Shown here one piece after another: positions 44,025 through 52,677 of a stretch of DNA of 64,000 nucleotides. The stretch is taken from NCBI RefSeq assembly GCF_001509835.1, contig NZ_JXTJ01000004.1:434001-498000 (forward strand), in the 5' to 3' direction. The notes below the pieces were generated by a model that was not told the DNA's origin, did no database searches, and saw only the letters and a list, made by a program, of their open reading frames with translations. Both the position numbers and the translations under genes were made by a program. The stretch is from Allobosea sp. WAO. GTDB lineage: Bacteria > Pseudomonadota > Alphaproteobacteria > Rhizobiales > Beijerinckiaceae. Within the stretch, counting starts at the first letter, position 1. Each line of letters starts with the position of its first letter.

Positions 44025-46039
44025 TATCGTGCCCTCGTCTTTCGCGGCCTCTCGACGACCAATTCCAGGGCGGCGGATCGGATTGCGGCGCTGTTCGGCA
44101 ACAGGGCCGATTGGAGCACCGGCGAGGCGGGAATGCGAACATCCGGCGTCGCCACACGACGAAACGCGATGCCCTCGGGCAGGCGCTCCAGCAGGCGCGT
44201 CACGATCTCGGCGCCGAAGCCGCCCGTCAGATTCGCCTCGTGCACCACCACGACCTTGCCGCCGCATTCCGAGACCGCCTCGCAAATCTGATCGAGATCG
44301 AGCGGGGAGAGCCAACGCAGGTCGAGTACGGCTGCCGAAACTCCGTCCTGGGTCAGTTCATCGGCCGCCGCCATGACGGCCGGCAGGGTCGATCCCCAGG
44401 TAACGAGACAAATATCGGTGCCGTCACGACGGCGCACAGAGCCCGCGGTCGGCTCGATAGGCGCCGCAAGAGCGACGGGGCCCTTGTCCCGGTACAACGA
44501 CCGCGATTCGATGATGATCGTCGGATCTTCCGACGCCACTGCAGCACGCAGCATGGAGTAGGCATCCTGCGGTGTTGCGGGCAACCCGACGCGCAAGCCG
44601 GGAATATGGCTCAGTAGCGCTTCGAGGCATTGGGAGTGCTGAGCCGTCGAGCCGGGAGTAGCTCCTTGCTGCACGCGCACGACCAGGGGAACGGTTTTCT
44701 CGCCCCGCGTGAGATAGCGGATGTTCGCGGCCTGATTGATGATCTGGTCCAGGGCGACGAGCAGGAAGTCGGCCCACATGATCTCGACGACGGGACGCTT
44801 TCCCGAGATGGCTGCGCCGACGGCCGAACCGAGGATGGCCGCCTCGGCGATCGGCGTGTCGAAGACACGCTCCTCCCCGAAATCACGCTGGAGATAGCGG
44901 GTAGCTCCGAAAATGCCGCCAGCGTGACCGACATCCTCGCCGAAGACGATGACGTCATCCCGCGTTTCGAGCTCCGCTCGTAGAGCGGCGTTGACGGCTT
45001 CGATGTAAGCCATTTCTTTCGTTGAGACTTCGGCGGACCCCGGTGGGACCACCTTCGGCCATTCGATTGCGCCGATGACGTGCAGTCGCGCGGTGCTCGG
45101 ATCCGGCGTCGCACTTTCCTTCGCAAAGGCGACCGCCGCCTCGATCTGCTTGTCGACCCTCTTCCGGATCAGGTCCAACTCGTCGGCGCTGGAAAGCCCC
45201 TTCGCGACCAGCGCCTCTTCCAGCCGCAGGATCGGATCGCGCCCGCTCGCATCTTCGCGATCCGCCTTAGGGCGATAATGCTCGATATCGCGGTTGTAGT
45301 GGCCCCAGAGGCGGGGAACGGTGCATTCCAGCAGCACCGGACCGTTGCCCCTGACCAGCTCCTCCCGCGCCATCGCGACGGTATCGCGGACAGCGATAGG
45401 ATCAGTGCCGTCGATCGTTGCGCCCTTGAAGCCGTAGCCGGCTGCCCGGCCGGCTATCCGCTTCGTCTTCAGGATGCGCGAGGTCGGCGTCATCTCCGAC
45501 CAGGAGTTGTTCTCGCAGACGAAGACGACCGGCAGGCTTCTGCTGGCGGCAAAGACGAGACTCTCGTGCAACGCCCCCTGGCTGGTCGCGCCGTCTCCGA
45601 ACGACACGACCGTCACGGCGTCGATATCGTTGAGGCGGGCAGCCAGCGCAACGCCGCAGGCGATCGGCCCGCCCGCTCCGACAATCGAATTTTCGCCGAT
45701 GAAGCGGTGGTTCGGAAAAGTGACGAGAGCGGAACCGGACCGACCTCCGTTCACGCCGGTCGATTTGTGCAGCAATTCCGCCATCAGGCCTTCGACGGAA
45801 ACGCCGCATTCGAGAGCCCAGCCATGTCCGCGATAGGTCGCGATCACCTGGTCTTCTTCTTCGAGCGCCAAAGCAGCTCCGACGGGAACCGCCTCCTGGC
45901 CGGCACAAAGATGCACCGAACCTGCGATCGACGGCTCCTTCTCGATACTCAGATCGTAAGCAGCCTGCTCGAACCGGCGGATCAAGCACATCCGCTCGAA
46001 GGCCCGAAGCTGTAGCTCGTAATCGTTTGCGCTGCGCAT
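44024..46039 (-). CDS. 2-oxoacid dehydrogenase E1, fused alpha and beta subunits
   Basis: This 671-residue thiamine-diphosphate enzyme decarboxylates a 2-oxo acid and passes the acyl group to a lipoyl E2. Residues ~1-320 are the alpha part, with the ThDP motif GDG (148-150, SFGDGATSQGALHE) to NN (177-178). From ~335 the beta part begins (KEMAYIEAVNAALRAEL, VIVFGEDVGHAGG, FDTPIAEAAILGSAVGAAI, IMWADFLLVALDQI). Alpha and beta are separate genes in many acetoin and branched-chain complexes; here they are one chain. No E2 or E3 gene is in the window. It is the first gene of the minus operon. Confidence 0.9.
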   Translation of the reverse strand: MRSANDYELQLRAFERMCLIRRFEQAAYDLSIEKEPSIAGSVHLCAGQEAVPVGAALALEEEDQVIATYRGHGWALECGVSVEGLMAELLHKSTGVNGGRSGSALVTFPNHRFIGENSIVGAGGPIACGVALAARLNDIDAVTVVSFGDGATSQGALHESLVFAASRSLPVVFVCENNSWSEMTPTSRILKTKRIAGRAAGYGFKGATIDGTDPIAVRDTVAMAREELVRGNGPVLLECTVPRLWGHYNRDIEHYRPKADREDASGRDPILRLEEALVAKGLSSADELDLIRKRVDKQIEAAVAFAKESATPDPSTARLHVIGAIEWPKVVPPGSAEVSTKEMAYIEAVNAALRAELETRDDVIVFGEDVGHAGGIFGATRYLQRDFGEERVFDTPIAEAAILGSAVGAAISGKRPVVEIMWADFLLVALDQIINQAANIRYLTRGEKTVPLVVRVQQGATPGSTAQHSQCLEALLSHIPGLRVGLPATPQDAYSMLRAAVASEDPTIIIESRSLYRDKGPVALAAPIEPTAGSVRRRDGTDICLVTWGSTLPAVMAAADELTQDGVSAAVLDLRWLSPLDLDQICEAVSECGGKVVVVHEANLTGGFGAEIVTRLLERLPEGIAFRRVATPDVRIPASPVLQSALLPNSAAIRSAALELVVERPRKTRAR

Positions 46040-46117
46040 TCGCCTAAATCCGGCCTCGTTCCGTCAGCCGCCAGTCGCGGCCGAACAAACATGCCCTACC
46101 GGCAACTTGAGTCAATA

Positions 46118-46146
46118 ATATTTTTCTATTATCATTATTTTGACAA
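46118..46146 (-). promoter_or_regulatory. predicted promoter of the E1-to-livF operon
   Basis: On the minus strand TTGTCA (46141-46146), a 17-nt spacer and AAATAT (46118-46123) lie in an AT-rich island about 80 nt before the E1 start. The surrounding stretch has imperfect dyad symmetry (TCAATAAT facing ATTATTTTGA), so the embedded IclR regulator may bind here. Confidence 0.5.
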
Positions 46147-46477
46147 AACGCCTGCTTTTCGGCGCTGAACTGCGTGTGGGTCGCGCAGCAGCACCGCGGC
46201 GCGCTCCAATGCCGGCAACAGCAGATTGGGGCCGTTCGGACGTTGGCTTCCAGAAAGAAGCAGCCTGATGAGGCTGCGATTTCGGCCGGCTCAGGCGTGG
46301 CCGTACTTCGCCAAGGCCGGCGAGCGAGAACCCGAGCGAGGGCCCCTGTCGAATCTAGACCTCGACGGCGGTCGGCTGCTCGGCCTCGGCCAGCACCTAT
46401 TTGATCCGCGACGCAGAATGTCGCCACCGAGCTAAGGCAAGGCGTCGCGCTCCTGCACCAGCTTCAGAAATAGATCT

Positions 46478-46514
46478 TCTCCTCTGACACGCACGTGACC
46501 AGTGTCAGAGGAGA
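46478..46514. repeat. perfect 13-bp inverted repeat, 11-nt loop
   Basis: TCTCCTCTGACAC (46478-46490) and GTGTCAGAGGAGA (46502-46514) are exact reverse complements. It could be a terminator for the aapJ-like gene about 170 nt away on the minus strand, or fused ends of a lost insertion element. No T-tract follows in either direction. Confidence 0.6.
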
Positions 46515-46685
46515 GAGAAACAATCGACGATCGATATCCATTCCTGGACGCCCTGATCGTTTTCAGTCGGGGGACCAAGATCTAGGCTGTTTCGGCTGGT
46601 CACCGGCGGAATGCTGGGCTTTGCGGCCGTGTCTTGGTGGACCTCTAACCCGGCGTCCTATTCCCATTTCGGGGATTCATCGCGC

Positions 46686-47711
46686 TCATCTGAACGGAGG
46701 CGAATATTGCAGCCCTCCCGCCGTCCACAGCGCGTTGGGACCGCGCGGCAGCTTGATTCGCGACTGGCCGCCGAGATTCCGGTCGAAACTTTCGCCATAG
46801 TTGCCGACTGCTGCGATTATCCGAACGACCCAGTCATTGGTCACACCCAGCCCCTCGCCGAATTTGCCGTCCTTTCCGAGCAGCCGGCGGATCTCGGGAT
46901 TGGTCGAGGTCTCCGCCAGTTCCTTGACGTTGGCCTGCGTCACGCCGAGTTCCTCCGCGTTGATCAACGCAAAGAGCGTGAAGCGCACCAGGTTGAACCA
47001 GGCGTCGTCATCGCTGCGCACCCAGGGCCCCAGAGGCTCCTTGGAGATGACGTCGGGCAGAATGACGTGCGCGTCCGGATCGTGGAACTTCAGGCGTTCG
47101 GACGAGAGACCCGAAATATCGGTGGTGTACACATCACAGCGGCCGGCCTCATAAGCCTTCAGCGCCTCCTCGGTGGTGGAGAACGCGATAACCTCGTACT
47201 TGATGCCGTTGCGGCTGAAGAAATCGGCGAGGTTCAGCTCACTGGTTGTCCCCTGTGGCACGCAGATCGAAGCGCCGTCCAGCTTGGCGGCGCTCGAAAC
47301 GCCGAGCTTCTTCGGCACCATGAACCCTTGCCCGTCATAATAGTTCACCGCCGTGAAGGTCACTCCCTGACCGGTGTTGCGCGACAGCGTCCAGGTCGTC
47401 GTGCGGGGCAGCACATCGACCTCACCGCTCTGGAGCGCCACGAGGCGATCCTTCGACGAGAGCGGGACGAACTTGACCTTCTCGGCATCGTTGAAAATCG
47501 CGGCGGACAATGCGCGGCAGATGTCAGTGTCGAAGCCGTTCCAGCGCCCCTTGGCGTCCGGGATCGAAAAGCCGGCGACACCGACGCTGCTGCCGCAGAT
47601 CAGTTGCCCCCGGTCGGTAACCCGCTTCAGCGTATCCGCGGCCTGGCTGGCCGACGCCACCCCCAGGATCAAAGCCGTGGCCGATAGAAATCCCATGGCC
47701 CATTGATTCAT
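46686..47711 (-). CDS. aapJ: AapJ-like amino acid ABC transporter substrate-binding protein (orphan)
   Basis: This 341-residue periplasmic family 3 binding protein resembles the general L-amino-acid transporter component AapJ. Typical sequence is DRGQLICGSSVGVAGFSIPD, NGFDTDICRALSAAIF and EVDVLPRTTTWTLSRNT. It has a signal peptide (ATALILGVASASQAA). ATG 47711 has GGGGAT 6 nt upstream; a start at 47804 would overlap the neighbouring gene. The aapQMP membrane and ATPase genes are absent. It follows a cystathionine beta-lyase-like gene in the same direction, so it may capture a sulfur amino acid. Confidence 0.87.
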   Translation of the reverse strand: MNQWAMGFLSATALILGVASASQAADTLKRVTDRGQLICGSSVGVAGFSIPDAKGRWNGFDTDICRALSAAIFNDAEKVKFVPLSSKDRLVALQSGEVDVLPRTTTWTLSRNTGQGVTFTAVNYYDGQGFMVPKKLGVSSAAKLDGASICVPQGTTSELNLADFFSRNGIKYEVIAFSTTEEALKAYEAGRCDVYTTDISGLSSERLKFHDPDAHVILPDVISKEPLGPWVRSDDDAWFNLVRFTLFALINAEELGVTQANVKELAETSTNPEIRRLLGKDGKFGEGLGVTNDWVVRIIAAVGNYGESFDRNLGGQSRIKLPRGPNALWTAGGLQYSPPFR

Positions 47712-47784
47712 CGGAATATCCCCTTGTTTTCGTTGGCGAGTTTGAGCGTGCGGGCCGAGTTCCACATGGTCGCCGTTGGCCGTC

Positions 47785-48966
47785 TCAGGCGACCTTCGCG
47801 ACATCCGCCTTCAGCGCGTGCAGCATCTCCTCGATATCGGCCCAGAGATCCTGCGGATCCTCAAGGCCGATGCTGATGCGCAGAAGTGTGCCTTGTCGCG
47901 TCCAAGGACTGACTGTGCGCTCTCCCGCGACCGCCATGGGAGCGACGAGGCTGCGCGTTCCGCCCCAGGAGGCGCCGATCGCGAAGACCTTGAGCGTCGC
48001 CAAGGCCGCCTGCAGCGTCTCATCGGCGACGGGCCGGAGCGCGATGCTGAAGACGCCGGAAGACCGGCCCATATCCCGTTTCCAGACCTCATGGCCGGGA
48101 CAGGACGGCAAGGCAGGGTGCTGAACGGCTTCCACGGCGGGCGCCTGGGCCAGCCTGCGCGCGAAATCCTCTGAAACGCGGCCGATATGGGCGAGGCGTA
48201 CGCCCATGGTCTCGATGCCGCGCAAAGCGAGCTGGCATTCGTCGGGCGAGACGCCGATGCCCATGCCGCGCAGCGTCGTCACGATCTGCCGGCGCAGCCC
48301 GAGATCGGACACCGTGATCGAGCCGAGCAGGAGGTCGGAATGGCCGCCGACATATTTGGTTAGCGCTTCGCAAGCGAAATCTGCTCCATGCGCCAACGGC
48401 TTGAAGATCAGCGGCGTCGCCCAGGTGTTGTCGCAGCCGACGAGTGCGCCCTTGGCCTTGGCTGCGGCGGCGATCGCCGGAACGTCCTGGATCTCCATCG
48501 TTCCCGAGCCGCAGGGCTCGACCCAGACCAGCTTGACGCTGTCATCGATCAGGCCGGCAATGCCAGCGCCGATCAGCGGATCATAGACCGCATAGTCGAT
48601 GCCGCGGGGCTTCAGATAGTCGCGGCAGAAGCTGCGTACCGGCGGATAGACATGATCCGGGATCAGCACCTTGTCGCCCGGCATCAGCACCGACAGCATG
48701 ACGGCCGTGACCGCCGCCTGCCCCGATGGAACGAGGATCGTGCGCTCGCCACCATGCAGCGCTGTGAGCTGGGCCTCCAGCACCCGCGTCGTCGGTGTGC
48801 CGTGGAGGCCGTAAGTGTAGTCGTCGAGGCTGCGCTGGTGGCGCGCCGCAAAACTGTGCGGATCCGGATAGACGATCGTCGAAGCCCGGTACGTGGCGAC
48901 GGCGAGGCTGGCATAGCCAGTCTCGTTCACGGCAGGGTGGTGCACGCAACGTGTCAGATCCAGCAT
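47785..48966 (-). CDS. cystathionine beta-lyase-like PLP enzyme (Cys/Met metabolism family)
   Basis: This 393-residue enzyme is of the trans-sulfuration family that cleaves or forms C-S bonds. It contains YTYGLHGTPTTRVLEAQLTA, the PLP-stacking region TILVPSGQAAVTAVML, Asp in GALVGCDNTWATPL, and the Schiff-base Lys in EALTKYVGGHSDLLLGSI. ATG 48966 has GAAGGAG 6 nt upstream. It is closest in appearance to MetC-type beta-lyases, which release homocysteine or a thiol together with pyruvate and ammonia. A LysR gene lies upstream in the same direction and a binding-protein gene downstream. Confidence 0.88.
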   Translation of the reverse strand: MLDLTRCVHHPAVNETGYASLAVATYRASTIVYPDPHSFAARHQRSLDDYTYGLHGTPTTRVLEAQLTALHGGERTILVPSGQAAVTAVMLSVLMPGDKVLIPDHVYPPVRSFCRDYLKPRGIDYAVYDPLIGAGIAGLIDDSVKLVWVEPCGSGTMEIQDVPAIAAAAKAKGALVGCDNTWATPLIFKPLAHGADFACEALTKYVGGHSDLLLGSITVSDLGLRRQIVTTLRGMGIGVSPDECQLALRGIETMGVRLAHIGRVSEDFARRLAQAPAVEAVQHPALPSCPGHEVWKRDMGRSSGVFSIALRPVADETLQAALATLKVFAIGASWGGTRSLVAPMAVAGERTVSPWTRQGTLLRISIGLEDPQDLWADIEEMLHALKADVAKVA

Positions 48967-49063
48967 CGTCCGCTCCTTCATCTGGAGGAACAATGACTCT
49001 GCGGCATGGCCTATACCATGCCTTGGACATCTGGATTCGATCCGCTGCAGTTATGACCTGCGC

Positions 49064-49948
49064 TCAACGCGCTTCCATCAGGCAGTCGATCAGATCGCGC
49101 ACCATGCCGGAAATCGGCCGGTCCATCGGCAGGACAAGAAGGCTTTTCGTGTGGATCGCCGGCTCGAAAGGACGCAGCACGACCTTCGTGGCATCGATTC
49201 CCGCCGCGGCATAGGCACTGACCAGACCGACACCCAAGCTTTCGGCGACGAGCGCGCAGACCGTCGCGGCATAGAGCGTCGAGACCACGATGCGCGGTGC
49301 GACGCCGGTCTCGGCGAAAACCCGGTCGAGCTGCTGGCGCGCCCGATCCTCCCGCACGTAGTTGACGAAAGGGATGTCGGCCAGGTCCTCCGGGCGGATG
49401 ACGCTCCTGCCGGCGAGCGGATGCCCCGCAGGCATGATGCAGGAGAGGCGCGGGCGAACGAACAATCGCTGCTTGACCCCGCTCACATCGATCTCGTCGG
49501 AGGTGAGGCCGAGATCGAACGCCCCCGAGACCACCCCGTCCCGGATGTCGCGCGACGGCAGCACCATCAGCGTGACCTCGCTCTGCGGATGCCGCTCGCG
49601 GAAGCGCTGCAGCGCCCTGGGGACCAGGGACGAGCTCAGCACAGACTGGCAGCCGAGCCGCAGGCCTCCCGATCCATGGTCGCGAATTCGGGCCGCCGTG
49701 GCGCGCAGGTGATCGAGCCCCCGAAACGAGGCTTCCACCTGGTCGTAGAAGAGCCGGCCCTCATGGGTGATCACCAGGCGGTTGCGTACGCGATCAAACA
49801 AGCGGAAGCCCAAAGCCTGCTCCAGCTCGCCGATGCTGCGGCTGACCGCAGGCTGGCTGATACCAAGGGCTTCAGCGGCGCGCGACACCCCTCCGGCCTT
49901 CACGATCGCCTGCAGGATCTCGATGTGCCGATGGTTCAAACGTAGCAC
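49064..49948 (-). CDS. LysR-family transcriptional regulator
   Basis: This protein of about 294 residues has an N-terminal winged helix (LNHRHIEILQAIVKAGG, RAAEALGISQPAVSRSIGEL) and a type-2 binding-protein-like effector domain. I placed the start at GTG 49948, giving the usual LysR opening; a GTG at 49993 would add 15 Arg-rich residues. Neither has a clear ribosome site. The DNA-binding part resembles the OccR/NocR type that senses amino acids. It probably controls the adjacent beta-lyase and binding-protein genes, 97 nt downstream. Confidence 0.88.
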   Translation of the reverse strand: MLRLNHRHIEILQAIVKAGGVSRAAEALGISQPAVSRSIGELEQALGFRLFDRVRNRLVITHEGRLFYDQVEASFRGLDHLRATAARIRDHGSGGLRLGCQSVLSSSLVPRALQRFRERHPQSEVTLMVLPSRDIRDGVVSGAFDLGLTSDEIDVSGVKQRLFVRPRLSCIMPAGHPLAGRSVIRPEDLADIPFVNYVREDRARQQLDRVFAETGVAPRIVVSTLYAATVCALVAESLGVGLVSAYAAAGIDATKVVLRPFEPAIHTKSLLVLPMDRPISGMVRDLIDCLMEAR

Positions 49949-50349
49949 CTGCCGACGGGAGCGATCATGCTCGGCCGCCCGCCGTCTGGGCACGCCGCCA
50001 AGGAAAGATACCTATCTCGAAAATCCGCTCAACAGCCCCATCGACATCCCATCGATTGAATAGCTTCTAGTCTTGCTTAGTCCCGGCACTCGACGGATCG
50101 GATAACTCTTGAACGTCGTATTCGCGGTCGTCTCGCCTTCGATCTCGGGCAGGCGACTGATCCCATGTTGCTGCAAGCAGCGATTCTGGAACGCCCGCGT
50201 CGGCGTCGGGATGCTCAGTTGCAGGGCTTAGCGGCAATCGTCGAGCGGGAGCAATGTGTGGCGCCGAAGGGCGATGCTCACCGCCTCTTCGACGACCATC
50301 AGGCCCCTCCAAGTCGGGTTCTTCCGCCCCCCAAGCCGCTCGGCGTTGG
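49949..50349. other. 401-bp gap holding an IS481 remnant
   Basis: Apart from the decayed transposase listed separately at 50096-50299, no gene or clear terminal repeats were seen. It is upstream of the LysR gene and downstream of the monooxygenase operon. Confidence 0.5.
50096..50299 (-). pseudogene. IS481-family transposase fragment with in-frame stop
   Basis: The minus frame reads VVEEAVSIALRRHTLLPLDD, CR, a TAA stop at 50228-50230, then ALQLSIPTPTRAFQNRCLQQ, HGISRLPEIEGE and FKSYPI. It matches remembered IS481 transposase sequence (FRRHTLLPLDDCLYALQ, RSSLHRCLQRHGISRLPEVEG, FKxYPIGYFHID). The stop replaces the Tyr codon of DDCxYALQ. The catalytic DDE region is missing after KSYPI. So this is an inactive ~200-bp remnant of the N-terminal part, marking an old insertion at the edge of the monooxygenase cluster. 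Confidence 0.8.
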
Positions 50350-51642
50350 CTACACCGCCTTTGCGACCGGCTGCCAGGCCTCGGGAAGACCGAGGTTTCC
50401 GCGCAGCGTGGACGCGGCATAGTCCTGCCGGAAGACCTTGCGCTCCTGCAGGATCGGAATGACCTTCTCGACGAACTCGTCGAAGCCGCCGGGCGTGAGA
50501 TGAGGCGCGAAGACGAAACCGTCCGCCGCATCCGCCTGGACATACCGATCGATCTCCTCGGCGACCTGGGCCGGCGTCCCGACGAACTGTTTGCGCGCGG
50601 TCACCTTGATGATGAGTTCGCGGATGCTGAGCTTCTCGCGCTCAGCCACTTCGCGCCAGGCACGCGCGGTCTCCAGGCGGTTGTCGTAGCGGGCGGCGCG
50701 CCCCTGGGCGAGCTGCTCGACAGCGACGTCTGGATCGACATCCGGCAGCGGACCGTCCGGGTCGTAGGCCGTGAGATCGCGGTTCCAGACCTGTTCGAGA
50801 AAGACGATGGCGTTCTTCGGACTCACCTGCTGCAGGCGGATGGCCTTCTGCTTTTCCAGCGCGTCTTCCAATGTCTCGCCCAGGACGAAATTGGCCCCCG
50901 GGAGGATTTTCAGGGCATCGCGGCTGCGCCCGTATTTCGCGAGCCGCTGCTTCACGTCGGCGTGGAAGGTCTGCCCCTCCTCGAGGGTTCCATGGCGCGA
51001 ATAGATGAGGTCGGCATGGCCGGCGGCGAGCTCCCTACCATCGTCGGAATCGCCGGCCTGCGCGATGACCGGAGCGCCTTGCGGCAACGGGCCCCAGCCG
51101 GTGCGGCCCGCAATGTCGAAATGGGGCGAGCTGGCGTAGAAGTCGCCGCCCCGCCACACCGAGCGCGCGGTTTCGAGAAAGTCCCGCGCGCGTTCGTAGC
51201 GCTCGCGGAACGGCAGATGGTCGCCGCGGCGGAAGTTCGCTCCGGTGAAGGCTCCGGGCGAGGTCACGACGTTCCAGCCGGCACGCCCGCCGGACAGAAT
51301 ATCGAGCGTCGCGAGCTGGCGCGCGAGCGGATATGGCTCGTTGAACGTCGTGGTCAGCGTCCCGATCAGTCCGACATGCCGGGTGATCGAGGCAAGCGCA
51401 GTGAGGATGGCCAGCGTGTTCGGTCGACCGACGACATCCAGCTCATGGAAGCGCCCCTTCTGCTCCCGAACCCTCAGGCCCTCGGCCAGGAAGATAAAGT
51501 CGAACTTGCCGCGCTCGACGCTTTCGGCGAAGTGCCGGAAGGAGGAGAATTCGATCTGGCTGCCGGCGGCTGGATCGCTCCATACCGTGAAATTGTTCAC
51601 GCCCGGAAACTGCGCCCCGAGGATGATCTGCTTCTTGGACAT
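50350..51642 (-). CDS. luciferase-like FMN monooxygenase (NtaA/SnaA/DszA family)
   Basis: This 430-residue enzyme is of the two-component group that uses reduced FMN from a separate reductase. It has family sequence FDFIFLAEGLRVREQ, LIGTLTTTFNEPYPLARQLA, LSGGRAGWNVVTSPG and WGPLPQGAPVIAQAGDSDDG. Known members attack nitrilotriacetate, dibenzothiophene sulfone and, in Bacillus (YtnJ/CmoJ), N-acetyl-S-alkyl-cysteine. ATG 51642 has GGAGGA 5 nt upstream. It is the third gene of the minus operon after the GNAT gene and another luciferase-like gene. A flavin reductase at 63.4 kb may supply FMNH2. Confidence 0.9.
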   Translation of the reverse strand: MSKKQIILGAQFPGVNNFTVWSDPAAGSQIEFSSFRHFAESVERGKFDFIFLAEGLRVREQKGRFHELDVVGRPNTLAILTALASITRHVGLIGTLTTTFNEPYPLARQLATLDILSGGRAGWNVVTSPGAFTGANFRRGDHLPFRERYERARDFLETARSVWRGGDFYASSPHFDIAGRTGWGPLPQGAPVIAQAGDSDDGRELAAGHADLIYSRHGTLEEGQTFHADVKQRLAKYGRSRDALKILPGANFVLGETLEDALEKQKAIRLQQVSPKNAIVFLEQVWNRDLTAYDPDGPLPDVDPDVAVEQLAQGRAARYDNRLETARAWREVAEREKLSIRELIIKVTARKQFVGTPAQVAEEIDRYVQADAADGFVFAPHLTPGGFDEFVEKVIPILQERKVFRQDYAASTLRGNLGLPEAWQPVAKAV

Positions 51643-51657
51643 GATGTTCCTCCGGGC

Positions 51658-52653
51658 TCAGGCAGCCGCGGCATAGCGATTGCGGACGGCAGGCAAGCTG
51701 AAGCGGCTACGCAGATGTCCGCCCAAAGGCGGATCGGCCAGGACGTCCGCGCGTAGAGCGGGCACCAATGTGTCGACGACGTCTGCGATCTGTCGGTGCG
51801 GGTCGGGCAAGATCAGGCGGACGCCACGGGCTCCCTGAGCCGCGGAAGTTCTGATGGCGGCAGCCAGATCCGAGGCGTCCCATCCATCGGGCCCGACGTG
51901 CAAATCCGCAATGAGCTTTGGTTCCTTGCCCGGGCCATCGCCCCGAAGCTTCGCCGCCATTCCGGCAAGGTCGCCCGCCGCTGGCACGAAGACCACATCG
52001 GCCGCGCGCGCCAGCGCCAGATCCGCATCCGCTGTCCAGCTGACAGCGACCGCCGGTTGGCCCTGAGGAGGTCTGGGCGTGATCGACGGCCCGAGCACGC
52101 GGAAATCGGCATTCTGGAAGTCGATATAGTGAAGCTTCTCGCCATCGACATAGCGTTGGCTCGCGACGTCGCGGATGACCGCATGGTCTTCCCAACTGTC
52201 CCAGAGCCGCCGCACCACTTCGATGGCGGCCAGCGCGTCGCTGTCGAGAGACGGCTGTTCGATCGCCGGAAAGCCGTTCAGCGCTCCGATCGCGCGACCA
52301 GCCTCGGCGCTCCGCTGCCAGCCGAGGCGCTGGGCCAGGAGGCCTGCCCTGCCCTCGCTCACATAGTCCAGCGTGGCGATCGCGGTCGAGACATGGAACG
52401 GCTCGACGAAGTTTAGAGGCGCTCCCGCGATGATCCCGATCTGGCGGGAGCGCGGCGCGAGCCAATTTGCCAGAAGGATGGCATCGAGCCCGTCCTGGCC
52501 GGGATCGGCAAAGCGATCTTCCAGGGTCAGGAATTCGGCCACACCGTCGAGACGGCCGACCAAGCCGCCCCAGAAGCCGCGCCAGTCCGGATCGTCCCCA
52601 TGGGCACCGGCATGCAGTCCAAGGCCCAGCAAGAAGTTGGATGTCTGCGTCAT
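51658..52653 (-). CDS. luciferase-like monooxygenase (LLM class)
   Basis: This 331-residue LLM-class protein has a TIM-barrel start (FLLGLGLHAGAHG), GVAEFLTLEDRF, IGIIAGAPLNFVEPFHVS and LDYVSEGRAGLLAQRLGW. It is less conserved than its neighbours and I cannot name a closer relative. It lies between the GNAT gene (24 nt) and an NtaA-type gene (15 nt), so it belongs to the same operon and presumably the same pathway. Confidence 0.82.
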   Translation of the reverse strand: MTQTSNFLLGLGLHAGAHGDDPDWRGFWGGLVGRLDGVAEFLTLEDRFADPGQDGLDAILLANWLAPRSRQIGIIAGAPLNFVEPFHVSTAIATLDYVSEGRAGLLAQRLGWQRSAEAGRAIGALNGFPAIEQPSLDSDALAAIEVVRRLWDSWEDHAVIRDVASQRYVDGEKLHYIDFQNADFRVLGPSITPRPPQGQPAVAVSWTADADLALARAADVVFVPAAGDLAGMAAKLRGDGPGKEPKLIADLHVGPDGWDASDLAAAIRTSAAQGARGVRLILPDPHRQIADVVDTLVPALRADVLADPPLGGHLRSRFSLPAVRNRYAAAA

Positions 52654-52677
52654 CGTTCAATCCGATCCGGTATATGC

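Larger units (their letters stand above)
46040..46685. other. 646-bp intergenic region
   Basis: I recognise no intact gene. It holds the predicted promoter of the E1 operon (46118-46146), a perfect 13-bp inverted repeat (46478-46514), and sequence between them that does not translate convincingly in any frame. Together with the repeat this may be decayed mobile DNA. Confidence 0.5.

Noticed and set aside
46044-46427. Possible 127-residue protein on the minus strand
   Set aside because: Cys- and Arg-rich translation without domain or ribosome site, and it contains the predicted E1 promoter.
50254-51756. Open frame of 500 codons on the plus strand over the NtaA-type gene
   Set aside because: The minus-strand frame has full family motifs and a strong ribosome site; the plus frame is a shadow.
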